A stretch of DNA of 27,539 nt from Pseudomonadota bacterium. GTDB lineage: Bacteria > Pseudomonadota > Gammaproteobacteria > Arenicellales > Arenicellaceae. The stretch's first letter is position 1. Every line of letters begins with the position of its first letter. The position numbers and the translations under genes were made by a program. The DNA lies in contig JABJKL010000241.1 of assembly GCA_018660405.1 (NCBI GenBank), positions 1 through 27,539 of the forward strand. The letters are read 5' to 3'. Below, piece after piece: positions 9,231-16,485 of the stretch. A model generated the notes under the pieces. That model was not told the origin of the DNA and ran no database searches. It saw only the letters and a program-made list of their open reading frames with translations.

Positions 9231-9495
9231 GCCCCTCTGTCCGGTTACCTGAGAGATCTGAGCGTTAAAAAGGACTATTCAAACGCGTTCTACCCCTTCG
9301 GTGGATTGCTTATTTCAGCTACTCACTAGCAATAAGTAAGGCTGAAATCATATCGCTCTCCAGAGACGGTGTATCAAATCTGCGGTCCTGCTTGCCTGAG
9401 CGGTTACGGGCTCGTTGCGCCTTCGGCGGACTCTGTGCAGCACACGTCGTGAATATAAAAGACGTGCTACGCAGAAGCTCTCTCCCGCAGATTGT
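9231..9495 (-). promoter_or_regulatory. Tandem glycine riboswitch controlling gcvT-gcvP
   Basis: Two adjacent glycine aptamers, read on the minus strand. Aptamer 1 (about 9492 to 9378) is closed by CCGCAGAT pairing with ATCTGCGG, starts with GGGAGAGAGC, and contains GCCGAAGGCGCAA and CCGCTCAGGCAAGCAGGACC. Aptamer 2 (about 9367 to 9233) is closed by CTCTG/CAGAG, starts with TGGAGAGCG, and contains CACCGAAGGGGTAGAACGCG and TCTCAGGTAACCGGACAGAG. These are the conserved glycine-riboswitch blocks, present in both units with a short linker. No U-tract terminator lies between the aptamers and the gcvT start, so control is more likely at translation, or by anti-termination further on. Glycine binding normally switches gcv expression on. 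Aptamer boundaries are approximate. Confidence 0.95.
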
Positions 9496-9508
9496 TCACC
9501 GAGTGGCT

Positions 9509-9536
9509 AGTATAAACTATTGAGATCGTGCCGAAA
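9509..9536 (-). promoter_or_regulatory. Likely promoter for the gcvT riboswitch transcript
   Basis: On the minus strand a good -10 (TATACT, complement of 9509-9514) lies 17 bp upstream of the 5' end of aptamer 1. The -35 region 16 bp further up (TTTCGG, complement of 9531-9536) is poor, so an activator or an alternative start may be needed. Position immediately before the aptamer is the main support. Confidence 0.45.
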
Positions 9537-9554
9537 TTGTTATTTTTTCATCCA

Positions 9555-9582
9555 GTGACTCTTCAATATAGGTTTGTATAAT
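9555..9582 (+). promoter_or_regulatory. Predicted sigma-70 promoter for a + strand non-coding transcript
   Basis: A perfect -10 (TATAAT, 9577-9582) with a -35-like GTGACT (9555-9560, four of six matches to TTGACA) and a 16-bp spacer. It is back-to-back with the gcv promoter and points into a gene-free 300-bp stretch that ends in an intrinsic terminator. No protein gene follows on this strand before 9926. Confidence 0.5.
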
Positions 9583-9588
9583 CAGAGT

Positions 9589-9897
9589 GAACCACTATTG
9601 AAGGAGTACTGCCGCGACCAGACATCCTGCTGTGCGAAAAAGCGGCTAAATATTCGAGAGTGTAAAAAGACGGGAGACTTGATGTGGAGCTGAGGTCACT
9701 TACAAAATAAATAAAATTTTAATTATTATTGTGAAATAAAAGTGAAGATACGTAGGTCTATGTATTTGTAAGCTGTCTCGTTTCTCCATTATTGAGCTTA
9801 GTATCCTCTTTTCTGTTGTTGGTGAATCGATAAAGACAGTTTACACTCCCTATCGGTAGTGGGTCGGACGTAAAACTCTGATCCACTACTTTTTTTT
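9589..9897 (+). ncRNA. Candidate small RNA between gcvT and lpxO
   Basis: A stretch of about 309 nt without a credible protein gene, bounded by a predicted promoter (TATAAT at 9577-9582) and a strong + strand intrinsic terminator (9856-9897). Internally, arms at 9699-9713 and 9759-9772 can pair, and the stem can be extended by GAGAC (9674-9678) with GTCTC (9775-9779). A/T-rich single-stranded segments and a few GGA motifs (for example in GAAGGAGT and GACGGGAGAC) could bind Hfq or CsrA, but this is speculative. No match to a known RNA family is recognised. The only start codons with a nearby GGAG lead to peptides of a few residues. The 5' end is an estimate from the -10 position. Confidence 0.45.
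9856..9897 (+). terminator. Strong intrinsic terminator (+ strand)
   Basis: GTAGTGGGTC (9856-9865) pairs with GATCCACTAC (9880-9889) through 10 positions, one a G-T wobble, with a 14-nt loop, followed directly by eight Ts (9890-9897). No annotated + strand gene ends here, which is the main argument for a non-coding transcript upstream. The complementary strand lacks a T-run, so it does not serve lpxO. Confidence 0.8.
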
Positions 9898-9925
9898 GCC
9901 TTTTTTTGCTTTTTCCGGGCAAAAA

Positions 9926-10840
9926 TTAGAGAAAAATTGCCCAGATAAGAAAGGCGAACAGCAGGTACTTTACCACATAATACAACTTACGGTTGATTAG
10001 TTTGAGCTTTTTACCCGCAAGCCGGCCGTAGTAGAGCACACCAAATACGCGATTGAGAAACCCGACGGACTCGCTAGCTTCGTTTTTGGCGGCACTAAAT
10101 TTTACCAGGTAGTTGCTCACCCACTGATTGATTTTATCCGCCCAGGCATAGCGCAAGGGCCGACTAATATCGGCAAACAGAACGATGCGTTGGTCTTCTG
10201 ATTGATTGGTGGCGACATGGATAAAGGTTTCATCAAAAATTACCGCTTCGCCGTCTTTCCACCAATACTTTTGGCCGTCGACATTGATGTTGCATTTTTC
10301 GGAATTTGGTGTGATTAACCCAAGGTGATAGCGCATCGACCCGGCAAAGGGGTCGCGATGCTCAGTGAGGGTTGCGCCCGGTGGCAAGGAGGCAAACATT
10401 GCTGCCTTCATATAAGGGATTTGTTTGACCAACTCGACGGTTTTGGGGCAGTGTTCCAGCGCTGAAGGCAAGAAGTCGTCGTACCAATTGAGATAAAAAC
10501 GCGACCAACCAGTGCGGAAAAATGAGTTGAAGGCGAGGTCATCATAATTATCTGATGGCTTTATAAGTTGGGCCTTGGCCAGCGCAATGGCCTCATCGCG
10601 AATGGTTTCCCAGTTATCTTCAAGAATTTTAAGCTCTGGATAATACTCTTCGACTTTTGGGTACGGGATGTTCGGGATTTTGGAAAACAGGTAGATAAAA
10701 ACGTTATACGGCGCGGTTAAATTCGTGTGGCTGGTCAGTTGACGCGCAAACGGATAGCGCACCTGCCCACGATAATGGATTATCATTCCCGAGCAGATGA
10801 AAATAGCCAAGATAACCAAGCCGATACTCATGATGCGCAT
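9926..10840 (-). CDS. lpxO: LpxO-like lipid A 2-hydroxylase (Fe(II)/2-oxoglutarate oxygenase)
   Basis: 304 residues, the same size as Salmonella LpxO (about 302), which hydroxylates a lipid A secondary acyl chain at C-2. It has an N-terminal membrane anchor (about 5-23) and a hydrophobic C-terminus (about 288-304). Aspartyl/asparaginyl beta-hydroxylase core: TLTEHRDPFAGSMRYHLGL with Fe ligands His161 and Asp163, then DETFIHVATN with His208, and QRIVLF with Arg218 for 2-oxoglutarate. The GQVRYPFARQL segment near the start and SFFRTGWSRFYLNWY are also LpxO-like. An in-frame ATG three codons downstream is an equally possible start, and no clear ribosome site precedes either. It is divergent from the next gene across 92 bp. 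A different hydroxylation substrate cannot be excluded. Confidence 0.85.
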   Translation of the reverse strand: MRIMSIGLVILAIFICSGMIIHYRGQVRYPFARQLTSHTNLTAPYNVFIYLFSKIPNIPYPKVEEYYPELKILEDNWETIRDEAIALAKAQLIKPSDNYDDLAFNSFFRTGWSRFYLNWYDDFLPSALEHCPKTVELVKQIPYMKAAMFASLPPGATLTEHRDPFAGSMRYHLGLITPNSEKCNINVDGQKYWWKDGEAVIFDETFIHVATNQSEDQRIVLFADISRPLRYAWADKINQWVSNYLVKFSAAKNEASESVGFLNRVFGVLYYGRLAGKKLKLINRKLYYVVKYLLFAFLIWAIFL

Positions 10841-10932
10841 TGTAGTCGCACGGTGCTATTTTTGTCTTAAAATTTCGTTAAAAACCTGCTTGATTTGATG
10901 TGTGTGCTTTGTTTTGAATTAGGCCTGAATTA

Positions 10933-11814
10933 GTGCAACCGTTATTGAAGCCCAAAATACCGTCTCCGTTGGAGAAGCTGGATAGTTCGTTATTACCTAA
11001 TAGCGACGTAGAGGTATGGATAAAACGGGACGACTTGATACACCCACAAGTATCCGGGAATAAGTGGCGAAAGCTTAAATACAATATCCAGGCGCTAGCG
11101 CCGGATGCGCATGTGCTTACCTTTGGTGGTGCGTATTCTAACCACGTGCGCGCGGTGGCTGCCGCTAGCAAACTTTGTGGGTTTGAGGCCACCGCAATTA
11201 TTCGTGGTGAGCTGGTCGAACCGTTAAATTCAGTGCTGGCTTACGCAACGGCTCAAGGCATGAAGTTGCTGCCGGTAAGTCGCGAGGATTATCGAAAGCG
11301 GCATGATGTTAGTTGGGCAGAAGTACAGCGAAGGTATACAGGTGCGACCGATGTTTGGCCCGAGGGTGGTAGCAATGCTTTAGCGATAAAAGGTGTAAAG
11401 GAAATTTTGCACGAGCTCGATCAGCCGTTTGATGTGGTGTGCGCGCCCGTGGGCACGGGGGGCACTCTCGCGGGTTTGATCGCAGGGGCATCAGCAGGAA
11501 CATCGGTGTTGGGTGTTTCTGTACTTAAGGGCGGTGAGTTTCTTCTCGACGATGTGCGTGGTTTGTTGGCGGATTCGGGTGACAGGGAGTGCTCAACCTG
11601 GAGTATAGAACTTGATTATCATTTTGGTGGTTATGCTAAATCCACCGTGGAACTGCGCGAATGGATTGCCCATTTTTCTGCTCGTTCCGGTATTCCTTTA
11701 GAGCCGGTTTATTCCGGCAAATTATTTTTCGCGGTTTACGACATGATAGCCAAGGGCAGGTTTTCACCAGACTCGAAGGTGTTGATTATCCATACGGGTG
11801 GGGTGTATTGGTAG
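10933..11814 (+). CDS. PLP-dependent ACC deaminase / D-cysteine desulfhydrase family protein
   Basis: 293 residues, fold type II PLP enzyme (tryptophan synthase beta-like). The PLP lysine is expected at Lys44 in HPQVSGNKWRKLKYN. GGAYSNHVRAVAAASKLCGF (65-84) is the substrate/phosphate loop, and APVGTGGTLAGLIAGA is the glycine-rich PLP-phosphate loop. The KRDDL motif near the start is typical of the ACC deaminase/D-cysteine desulfhydrase group. The protein is shorter than true ACC deaminase (about 338) and matches the short gammaproteobacterial homologues, whose substrate is usually unproven; D-cysteine desulfhydration is the more likely chemistry. The start codon is GTG at 10933. A structured palindromic element begins 3 bp after the stop. 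Confidence 0.85.
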   Translation: MQPLLKPKIPSPLEKLDSSLLPNSDVEVWIKRDDLIHPQVSGNKWRKLKYNIQALAPDAHVLTFGGAYSNHVRAVAAASKLCGFEATAIIRGELVEPLNSVLAYATAQGMKLLPVSREDYRKRHDVSWAEVQRRYTGATDVWPEGGSNALAIKGVKEILHELDQPFDVVCAPVGTGGTLAGLIAGASAGTSVLGVSVLKGGEFLLDDVRGLLADSGDRECSTWSIELDYHFGGYAKSTVELREWIAHFSARSGIPLEPVYSGKLFFAVYDMIAKGRFSPDSKVLIIHTGGVYW

Positions 11815-11816
11815 AT

Positions 11817-11914
11817 GGGTTTGTGCATCCCGGCATGACACGCCGTGAACCCATCCATGGGGGCTCGACGCCAGCTCCCTGCTGGCGACGGTCATGCCGG
11901 GATACACAAAACTC
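11817..11914. repeat. Structured palindromic element, family I, copy 1
   Basis: 98-bp element starting 3 bp after a stop codon. Outer arms 11817-11839 and 11891-11914 pair over about 22 bp with one mismatch and one bulge. The interior holds two more hairpins: CCCAT-CC-ATGGG (11850-11861) and CGCCAGC-TCCCT-GCTGGCG inside 11866-11890, giving a predicted three-way junction. The interior (about 11840-11895) is nearly identical to copy 2 at 24787-24894, while the outer arms differ. It may stabilise or end the upstream mRNA. The 11915-11994 remainder before the next gene shows nothing else clear. Confidence 0.8.
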
Positions 11915-11994
11915 ACCCTCTGCGGTTTGAACGCGGACTGTCCGGGATAACAATGTAAGCAGACTGTGATAAGGGTGCGGTAACATGCACCGTT

Positions 11995-13020
11995 ATGAAA
12001 AAACCTCTCATCATTGCTCATCGTGGGGCCTCCGGGTATCGGCCGGAACATACATCGGCTTCGTATCGCCTGGCGGTTGAGCAGGGTGCCGATTTTATCG
12101 AGCCTGACCTGGTTTCTACCAGGGATGGGCATTTAATCGCGCGGCATGACAACGTACTGAATTTGACCACTGATGTTGCATCCCATGCCGAGTTTGCGGA
12201 TAAGAAAACGATTAAAACAGTTGATGGCAAAAAAATAGAAGGGTGGTTTAGCGAAGACTTTACCTTGGCTGAGATAAAGACCCTACGGGCAGTTGAGCGT
12301 ATACCCGAGTTGCGGCCTGCTAATGTGGAATATGATGGTCAATTCGAGATTTTGACGTTGGAAGAGATTATTGCGTTAACGCAGGAATTGGAGCGTGAGC
12401 ATGATCGCACCATTGGCTTATACATCGAGACGAAGCATCCCAGTTATTTCGCCTCATTGGGATTGGCGCTAGAGGTGCCGTTGCTGGAAAAATTGCATGC
12501 TGTGGGTTATGACGGTAACAAAGCGCCGATATTTTTGCAGTCTTTTGAGGTCGAAAATTTAAAGTGGCTTCGAGCCCACACGGAATTGGCGTTGATTCAA
12601 TTGCTATGGTCGTCAGGCCAACCGGCCGACGTGATGTTGCGCGGCGACTCTCTTGACTATGATGGTATGGTGACTCGCGATGGGCTTGAGGCGATAGCTC
12701 GGTATGCTAACGGCGTGGGGCCAGAAAAGAGCCATTTTTTGTTAGCGGCTGATGACCACGGCCGGCTGGATGCGAAAAATGCCAGCGATCTTGTTAGCAA
12801 TGCGCATACGGTGGGGCTGGATGTTCATGCGCATACCTTCCGTGCCGAGAACGCTTTTTTGCCCGATGCGCTTCGTTCGTCAGATCGTGAGGATTTGCCC
12901 GGTCTATTGGAGCAAGAAATACTGACTTTTATGGAGCTTGGCGTAGACGGTGTATTCACCGATAATCCGGATATTGGGGTGCAGGCGAAACAACGCTTTT
13001 TGGTTAGAAGTGTCTCATAA
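11995..13020 (+). CDS. Glycerophosphodiester phosphodiesterase (GlpQ-like, no signal peptide)
   Basis: 341 residues. Hydrolyses glycerophosphodiesters from phospholipid turnover to glycerol-3-phosphate and an alcohol. The GDPD signature is clear: IIAHRGASGYRPEHT (His9, Arg10, Glu18), GADFIEPDLVSTRDGHLIARHD (Glu36, Asp38, His51), GLYIETKHP for the later acidic ligand, and a C-terminal GVDGVFTDNPD. Length and the large insertion after the first catalytic block resemble periplasmic GlpQ rather than the short cytoplasmic UgpQ. The protein, however, begins directly at the first strand, so it should be cytoplasmic as annotated; no upstream in-frame leader was seen. The last codons and the stop (13003-13020) are part of the left arm of a palindromic element. 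Confidence 0.92.
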   Translation: MKKPLIIAHRGASGYRPEHTSASYRLAVEQGADFIEPDLVSTRDGHLIARHDNVLNLTTDVASHAEFADKKTIKTVDGKKIEGWFSEDFTLAEIKTLRAVERIPELRPANVEYDGQFEILTLEEIIALTQELEREHDRTIGLYIETKHPSYFASLGLALEVPLLEKLHAVGYDGNKAPIFLQSFEVENLKWLRAHTELALIQLLWSSGQPADVMLRGDSLDYDGMVTRDGLEAIARYANGVGPEKSHFLLAADDHGRLDAKNASDLVSNAHTVGLDVHAHTFRAENAFLPDALRSSDREDLPGLLEQEILTFMELGVDGVFTDNPDIGVQAKQRFLVRSVS

Positions 13021-13150
13021 ATGTTATTTGCCCCTAATCCGTTGTTCTCGGTCGCCTCAAATGCTCATGTACTACGTGTACACTGCGCTTTTCGGCTCCT
13101 TCGGGCCTAGGCTTAGGGCCAAATCCCTATTTATGAGATCACTTCTAAAC
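13003..13150. repeat. Structured palindromic element, family II, overlapping the GDPD stop
   Basis: 148-bp element. The left arm (about 13003-13040) starts inside the coding end of the GDPD gene. Its parts GTTAGAAGTG, TCTCATAAAT, ATTTG and CCCTAA recur as reverse complements in the right arm (about 13106-13150). The interior has CTCAA-N4-TCA (13056-13067), a TGTAC-TACGT-GTACA hairpin (13068-13082), then CTGC and a TTTTCGG stretch. The same arrangement is found at 22138-22273. Interiors of this type resemble dispersed gammaproteobacterial repeats. It fills the gap before arsM. Confidence 0.7.
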
Positions 13151-13186
13151 ATCAATTCCGAACAATGAACTAAAGAGAGCGATAGC

Positions 13187-14236
13187 ATGTTAGATGAAGT
13201 TAAAGACTATTACGGCAAAGATTTGCAAAGCAGCGAGGATTTGAAAACCAACGCTTGCTGCACCGATGATGGCCTTCCACGTTATATTAAGGATGCCTTG
13301 AGCAATGTGAGTGACGAGGTGTTGGCAAAATATTACGGCTGCGGGCTGATTGCGCCGGAAGCATTGGAAGGTTTACGAATTCTCGATCTGGGTTGTGGAA
13401 CCGGGCGTGATTGCTATGTGTTATCGCAGTTGGTCGGCGAGTCTGGCGAAGTGGTCGGCGTGGATATGACCGACGAGCAACTGGCGGTTGCCACGCAGTA
13501 CGTCGATTATCACGCTGATAAATTTGCTTATGCGAAGCCGAATACGAGCTTCCTTAAAGGATATATCGAGAAGTTGAACGAGCTGGATCTGGAGCCCGGC
13601 AGTTTTGATCTCATCGTTTCCAATTGCGTTATTAATCTATCGACCGACAAACAAGCGGTATTAGACCAGGCGTGGGATCTTTTAAAGCCGGGTGGTGAAA
13701 TGTATTTCTCCGATGTGTATTCTGACCGTCGGGTGACAGATGCATTACGAAACGACCCGGTGATTTACGGCGAATGTCTAGGCGGCGCATTGTATTGGAA
13801 TGACTTTTTAAGTTTGTCTAAAAAAGCCGGTTTTAGCGACCCAAGATTGGTCGAAGACAGACCGCTAACGATTGACAACGAGCGCATAGAAGCGCTGGTC
13901 AAACCGATCAAGTTTTACTCAGCTACTTATCGATTGATGAAGCTCGAAGGTTTGGAGCCTTCCTGCGAGGATTACGGGCAGGCGGTTAAATATAAAGGCA
14001 GTATTCCACAGCATGAAGCCGTGTTCGTGCTGGATAAACACCATCATATTGAAACCGGTCGGGTGTTTCCGGTCTGTGGCAACACCTGGGCGATGTTGCA
14101 CGATACGCGCTTTAAAGAACACTTCGAGTTTATCGAAGGCCCCAGCAAACATTTGGGTATTTTTGATGGCTGTGGCGAGGCCGTGCCATTCGACGATTCT
14201 GCCGACAGTAACGCTTCTGCGGGATCGTGCTGCTGA
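13187..14236 (+). CDS. arsM: ArsM-like arsenite S-adenosylmethionine methyltransferase
   Basis: 349 residues, cytoplasmic. SAM-binding fold with LRILDLGCGTGRDCYVLS (63-80) and VVGVDMTDEQL. The ArsM cysteines are in place: NACCTDDG (Cys24/Cys25), SNCVINL (Cys147) and GECLGGALY (Cys197), corresponding to the As(III)-binding set of ArsM enzymes. The C-terminal ArsM-type extension continues past the methyltransferase core and ends in a Cys pair (SCC), a possible metalloid-binding tail. The predicted reaction is stepwise methylation of arsenite to methylated and volatile species. An AAAGAGAG purine run precedes the ATG. No arsR, arsC or efflux gene is adjacent, so it is a stand-alone detoxification gene. 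The stop is 27 bp from the convergent glnS stop. Confidence 0.88.
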   Translation: MLDEVKDYYGKDLQSSEDLKTNACCTDDGLPRYIKDALSNVSDEVLAKYYGCGLIAPEALEGLRILDLGCGTGRDCYVLSQLVGESGEVVGVDMTDEQLAVATQYVDYHADKFAYAKPNTSFLKGYIEKLNELDLEPGSFDLIVSNCVINLSTDKQAVLDQAWDLLKPGGEMYFSDVYSDRRVTDALRNDPVIYGECLGGALYWNDFLSLSKKAGFSDPRLVEDRPLTIDNERIEALVKPIKFYSATYRLMKLEGLEPSCEDYGQAVKYKGSIPQHEAVFVLDKHHHIETGRVFPVCGNTWAMLHDTRFKEHFEFIEGPSKHLGIFDGCGEAVPFDDSADSNASAGSCC

Positions 14237-14263
14237 TTATCGAGATAAGTTTGACTGACTGAA

Positions 14264-15937
14264 TTAGCGATTTTTCTGTTTCGCCCAGGAATCTCTTAAC
14301 GTCACCGTTCGGTTAAATACCGGCGCGTCGCTAGTATGATCGACTGAATCGGGCGTAAAAAAACCGACACGCTCAAACTGGTAGGGAGTTTCTGTATTAG
14401 CCTCTGCAAGCGAGGGCTCAAGTTTGGCGTTGCTAATTACCGTGAGTGATTCAGGGTTTAGGTGTTCTATATAGTCATCACCTTGCAGCGGGTTTTCGAC
14501 ATTAAATAAACGATCGTATAAGCGTATTTCCGCATCTACCGCATCGTCTGCCGATACCCAGTGGATGATTCCCTTTACTTTACGGCCATCCGGCGTTTGC
14601 CCACCACCTGTTTCGGGGTCGTAAGTGCAGTGCAACTCAATCACATTGCCAGCGTCATCTTTGATAACCTCGTTGCAGGTGATGCAGTAGCCATAGCGCA
14701 GACGGACTTCTCGTCCTGGCCCGAGCCGGAAAAACTTGCGCGGCGGGTCTTCCATAAAATCGTCATGATCCACATAAAGCTCGCGAGTAAGCCTGAGTTC
14801 GCGCGTGCCAAAACTTTCGTCTTTGGGGTGGTTGCGTGCGGTAAGCTTTTCGCTCTTGTCTTTCGGGTAATTGGTGATCACCAGTTTCAGGGGTTTGAGT
14901 ACGGCCATGGCGCGGCGAGCGATCGGATTGAGGTCTTCGCGCAGGCTGTTTTCGAGCAGGCTCATATCGACCGTGCTGTTTTTTTTAGTGACGCCAATCC
15001 GTTCACAAAAATCCCGTACTGCGGCAGGGGTATAACCGCGCCGACGAATACCGGAAATCGTTGGCATACGTGGGTCATCCCAGCCAGACACATGGCCTTG
15101 CTCGACCAGCTGAATAAGTTTGCGTTTGCTCAATACGGTGTATTGCAGGTTCAAGCGAGAAAATTCAGTTTGTTCCGGACGAGACGGGGCAGACACATTG
15201 TCCAAAACCCAATCATACAAGGGGCGGTGATCTTCGAACTCCAGCGTACACAGGGAGTGGGTGATGTGTTCCAGAGCATCTGACAGGCAATGCGTGTAAT
15301 CGTACATTGGATAGATGCACCATTTATTTCCGGTACGATAATGTTCTACGTGGCGGATGCGGTAGAGCACCGGGTCGCGCATGTTCAAGTTTGGCGAGCT
15401 CATATCGATGCGTGCTCGCAGGGCATGCTCGCCATCAGCAAACTCGCCGTTTTTCATTCGTTTAAACAGGTCCCGATTTTCGGCCACCGGGCGGTCGCGA
15501 TGTGGACTACTTTTCCCAGCTTCGGTTAAGGTGCCGCGATATTCACGCATCTGATCTGCACTCAAGCTATCAACATAGGCGAGCTTTTTGTCGATCAATT
15601 CGAGCGCAAACTGATACAGCGCTTCAAAGTAGTCTGAAGCGTAATGCAGCTCGGTCCAGTTAAAGCCGAGCCAGCTGACGTCTTCCTGGATGGAGCGCAT
15701 ATACTCTTCGCTTTCTTTTTCTGGATTGGTATCGTCGAAGCGTAAATTACAGTTTCCGTTGTATTGCTGTGCCAGGCCGAAATTCAGGCAAATGGATTTC
15801 GCGTGCCCGATGTGTAGATAACCATTGGGCTCAGGCGGAAAACGTGTGTACACACGTCCGTCGTGTTTATTGCTGGCAACGTCTTGCGCAATCATATTGC
15901 GGATAAAGTTACCGGCTGTAGGCGTATCGTTATTCAT
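14264..15937 (-). CDS. glnS: Glutaminyl-tRNA synthetase
   Basis: 557 residues from the ATG at 15937. Class I aminoacyl-tRNA synthetase charging tRNA-Gln. HIGH-type motif in RFPPEPNGYLHIGHAKSICL (about 33-52), LRFDDTNPEKE, and a KMSKS-equivalent VLSKRKL. The C-terminal anticodon-binding beta-barrels are complete, including ELHCTYDPETGGG and KGIIHWVSA. NFIRNMIAQDVASNK near the start matches the E. coli N-terminus. A TTG one codon upstream (15940) is a less likely start. Directly before the ATG the mRNA would read CCACCUCCUUUG, which is an anti-Shine-Dalgarno sequence instead of a ribosome site. It is convergent with arsM and divergent from yjbQ. Confidence 0.97.
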   Translation of the reverse strand: MNNDTPTAGNFIRNMIAQDVASNKHDGRVYTRFPPEPNGYLHIGHAKSICLNFGLAQQYNGNCNLRFDDTNPEKESEEYMRSIQEDVSWLGFNWTELHYASDYFEALYQFALELIDKKLAYVDSLSADQMREYRGTLTEAGKSSPHRDRPVAENRDLFKRMKNGEFADGEHALRARIDMSSPNLNMRDPVLYRIRHVEHYRTGNKWCIYPMYDYTHCLSDALEHITHSLCTLEFEDHRPLYDWVLDNVSAPSRPEQTEFSRLNLQYTVLSKRKLIQLVEQGHVSGWDDPRMPTISGIRRRGYTPAAVRDFCERIGVTKKNSTVDMSLLENSLREDLNPIARRAMAVLKPLKLVITNYPKDKSEKLTARNHPKDESFGTRELRLTRELYVDHDDFMEDPPRKFFRLGPGREVRLRYGYCITCNEVIKDDAGNVIELHCTYDPETGGGQTPDGRKVKGIIHWVSADDAVDAEIRLYDRLFNVENPLQGDDYIEHLNPESLTVISNAKLEPSLAEANTETPYQFERVGFFTPDSVDHTSDAPVFNRTVTLRDSWAKQKNR

Positions 15938-16062
15938 CAAAGGAGGTGGGTTTCGGAGTCCGTATAAAAGGTGTTAGGTGTAGTTGCAGAGTATAGTCGC
16001 GGAGTATACCGAGTCTAAATGTCTTGGTAAGGGATAAGTGTCGGTTAGTGTAAAATAGCGCC

Positions 16063-16479
16063 ATGTGGCATCAACAGAAAATTCAGCTCACCACCAATGG
16101 ACGGGAATCGATTGAGATAAGCGATCAGGTGGCGGGTATTGTTCGCGAGTCTGGTGTGCAGACAGGTTTGGCGCACGTGTTTGTTCAGCATACTAGTGCT
16201 TCGATAATGTTGTGCGAAAATGCGGATCCTACGGTAAGAGTTGATTTGGAAATGTTGCTTTCCCGTTTAGCGCCAGACGGCGATCCGGCGTATCGACACA
16301 ATTTTGAGGGTGATGATGATATGGCCGCGCATGGGCGATCGGTGCTTACCACCAATGATATTACTTTGCCAATCGCCAATGGGGATTTAGCCTTGGGTAC
16401 GTGGCAAGGCTTATATCTTTGGGAGCATCGTTATCAGCCGCACCGTCGAAGTATAATGATCACTATTCAGGGCGAGTAA
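16063..16479 (+). CDS. yjbQ: YjbQ family (UPF0047) secondary thiamine-phosphate synthase-like protein
   Basis: 138 residues, full length. The family block is clear: HTSASIMLCENADPTVRVD (about 44-62), then HNFEGDDDMAAHGRS, and LGTWQGLYLWEHRYQPHRR near the end. E. coli YjbQ has a weak thiamine-phosphate synthase activity, but the physiological role is unknown. dusA follows after 6 bp, so the two are probably one operon. A -10-like TAAAAT lies about 10 bp before the ATG, implying a very short leader; no clear -35 or Shine-Dalgarno sequence is seen. Confidence 0.92.
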   Translation: MWHQQKIQLTTNGRESIEISDQVAGIVRESGVQTGLAHVFVQHTSASIMLCENADPTVRVDLEMLLSRLAPDGDPAYRHNFEGDDDMAAHGRSVLTTNDITLPIANGDLALGTWQGLYLWEHRYQPHRRSIMITIQGE

Positions 16480-16485
16480 AAAATA

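Noticed and set aside
9589..9700. CsrB/RsmZ-type RNA identity for the candidate small RNA
   Set aside because: Only three or four GGA motifs are present and not in repeated hairpin loops, so a CsrA-sequestering RNA is not supported.
9898..9928. T-rich tract after 9897 as a terminator for lpxO
   Set aside because: The lpxO transcript runs the other way; on its strand the tract is A-rich and the GGGCAA/TTGCCC hairpin there has no T-run after it.
11764..12132. Open reading frames on the minus strand across both family I elements (also 24413-24948) with similar peptides
   Set aside because: The similarity comes only from the shared repeat core read in the same frame; they overlap real genes, lack ribosome sites and are typical spurious repeat-derived peptides.
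14561..15283. 240-codon open frame on the + strand opposite glnS
   Set aside because: Antisense shadow of a highly conserved tRNA synthetase gene; no recognisable protein features or ribosome site.
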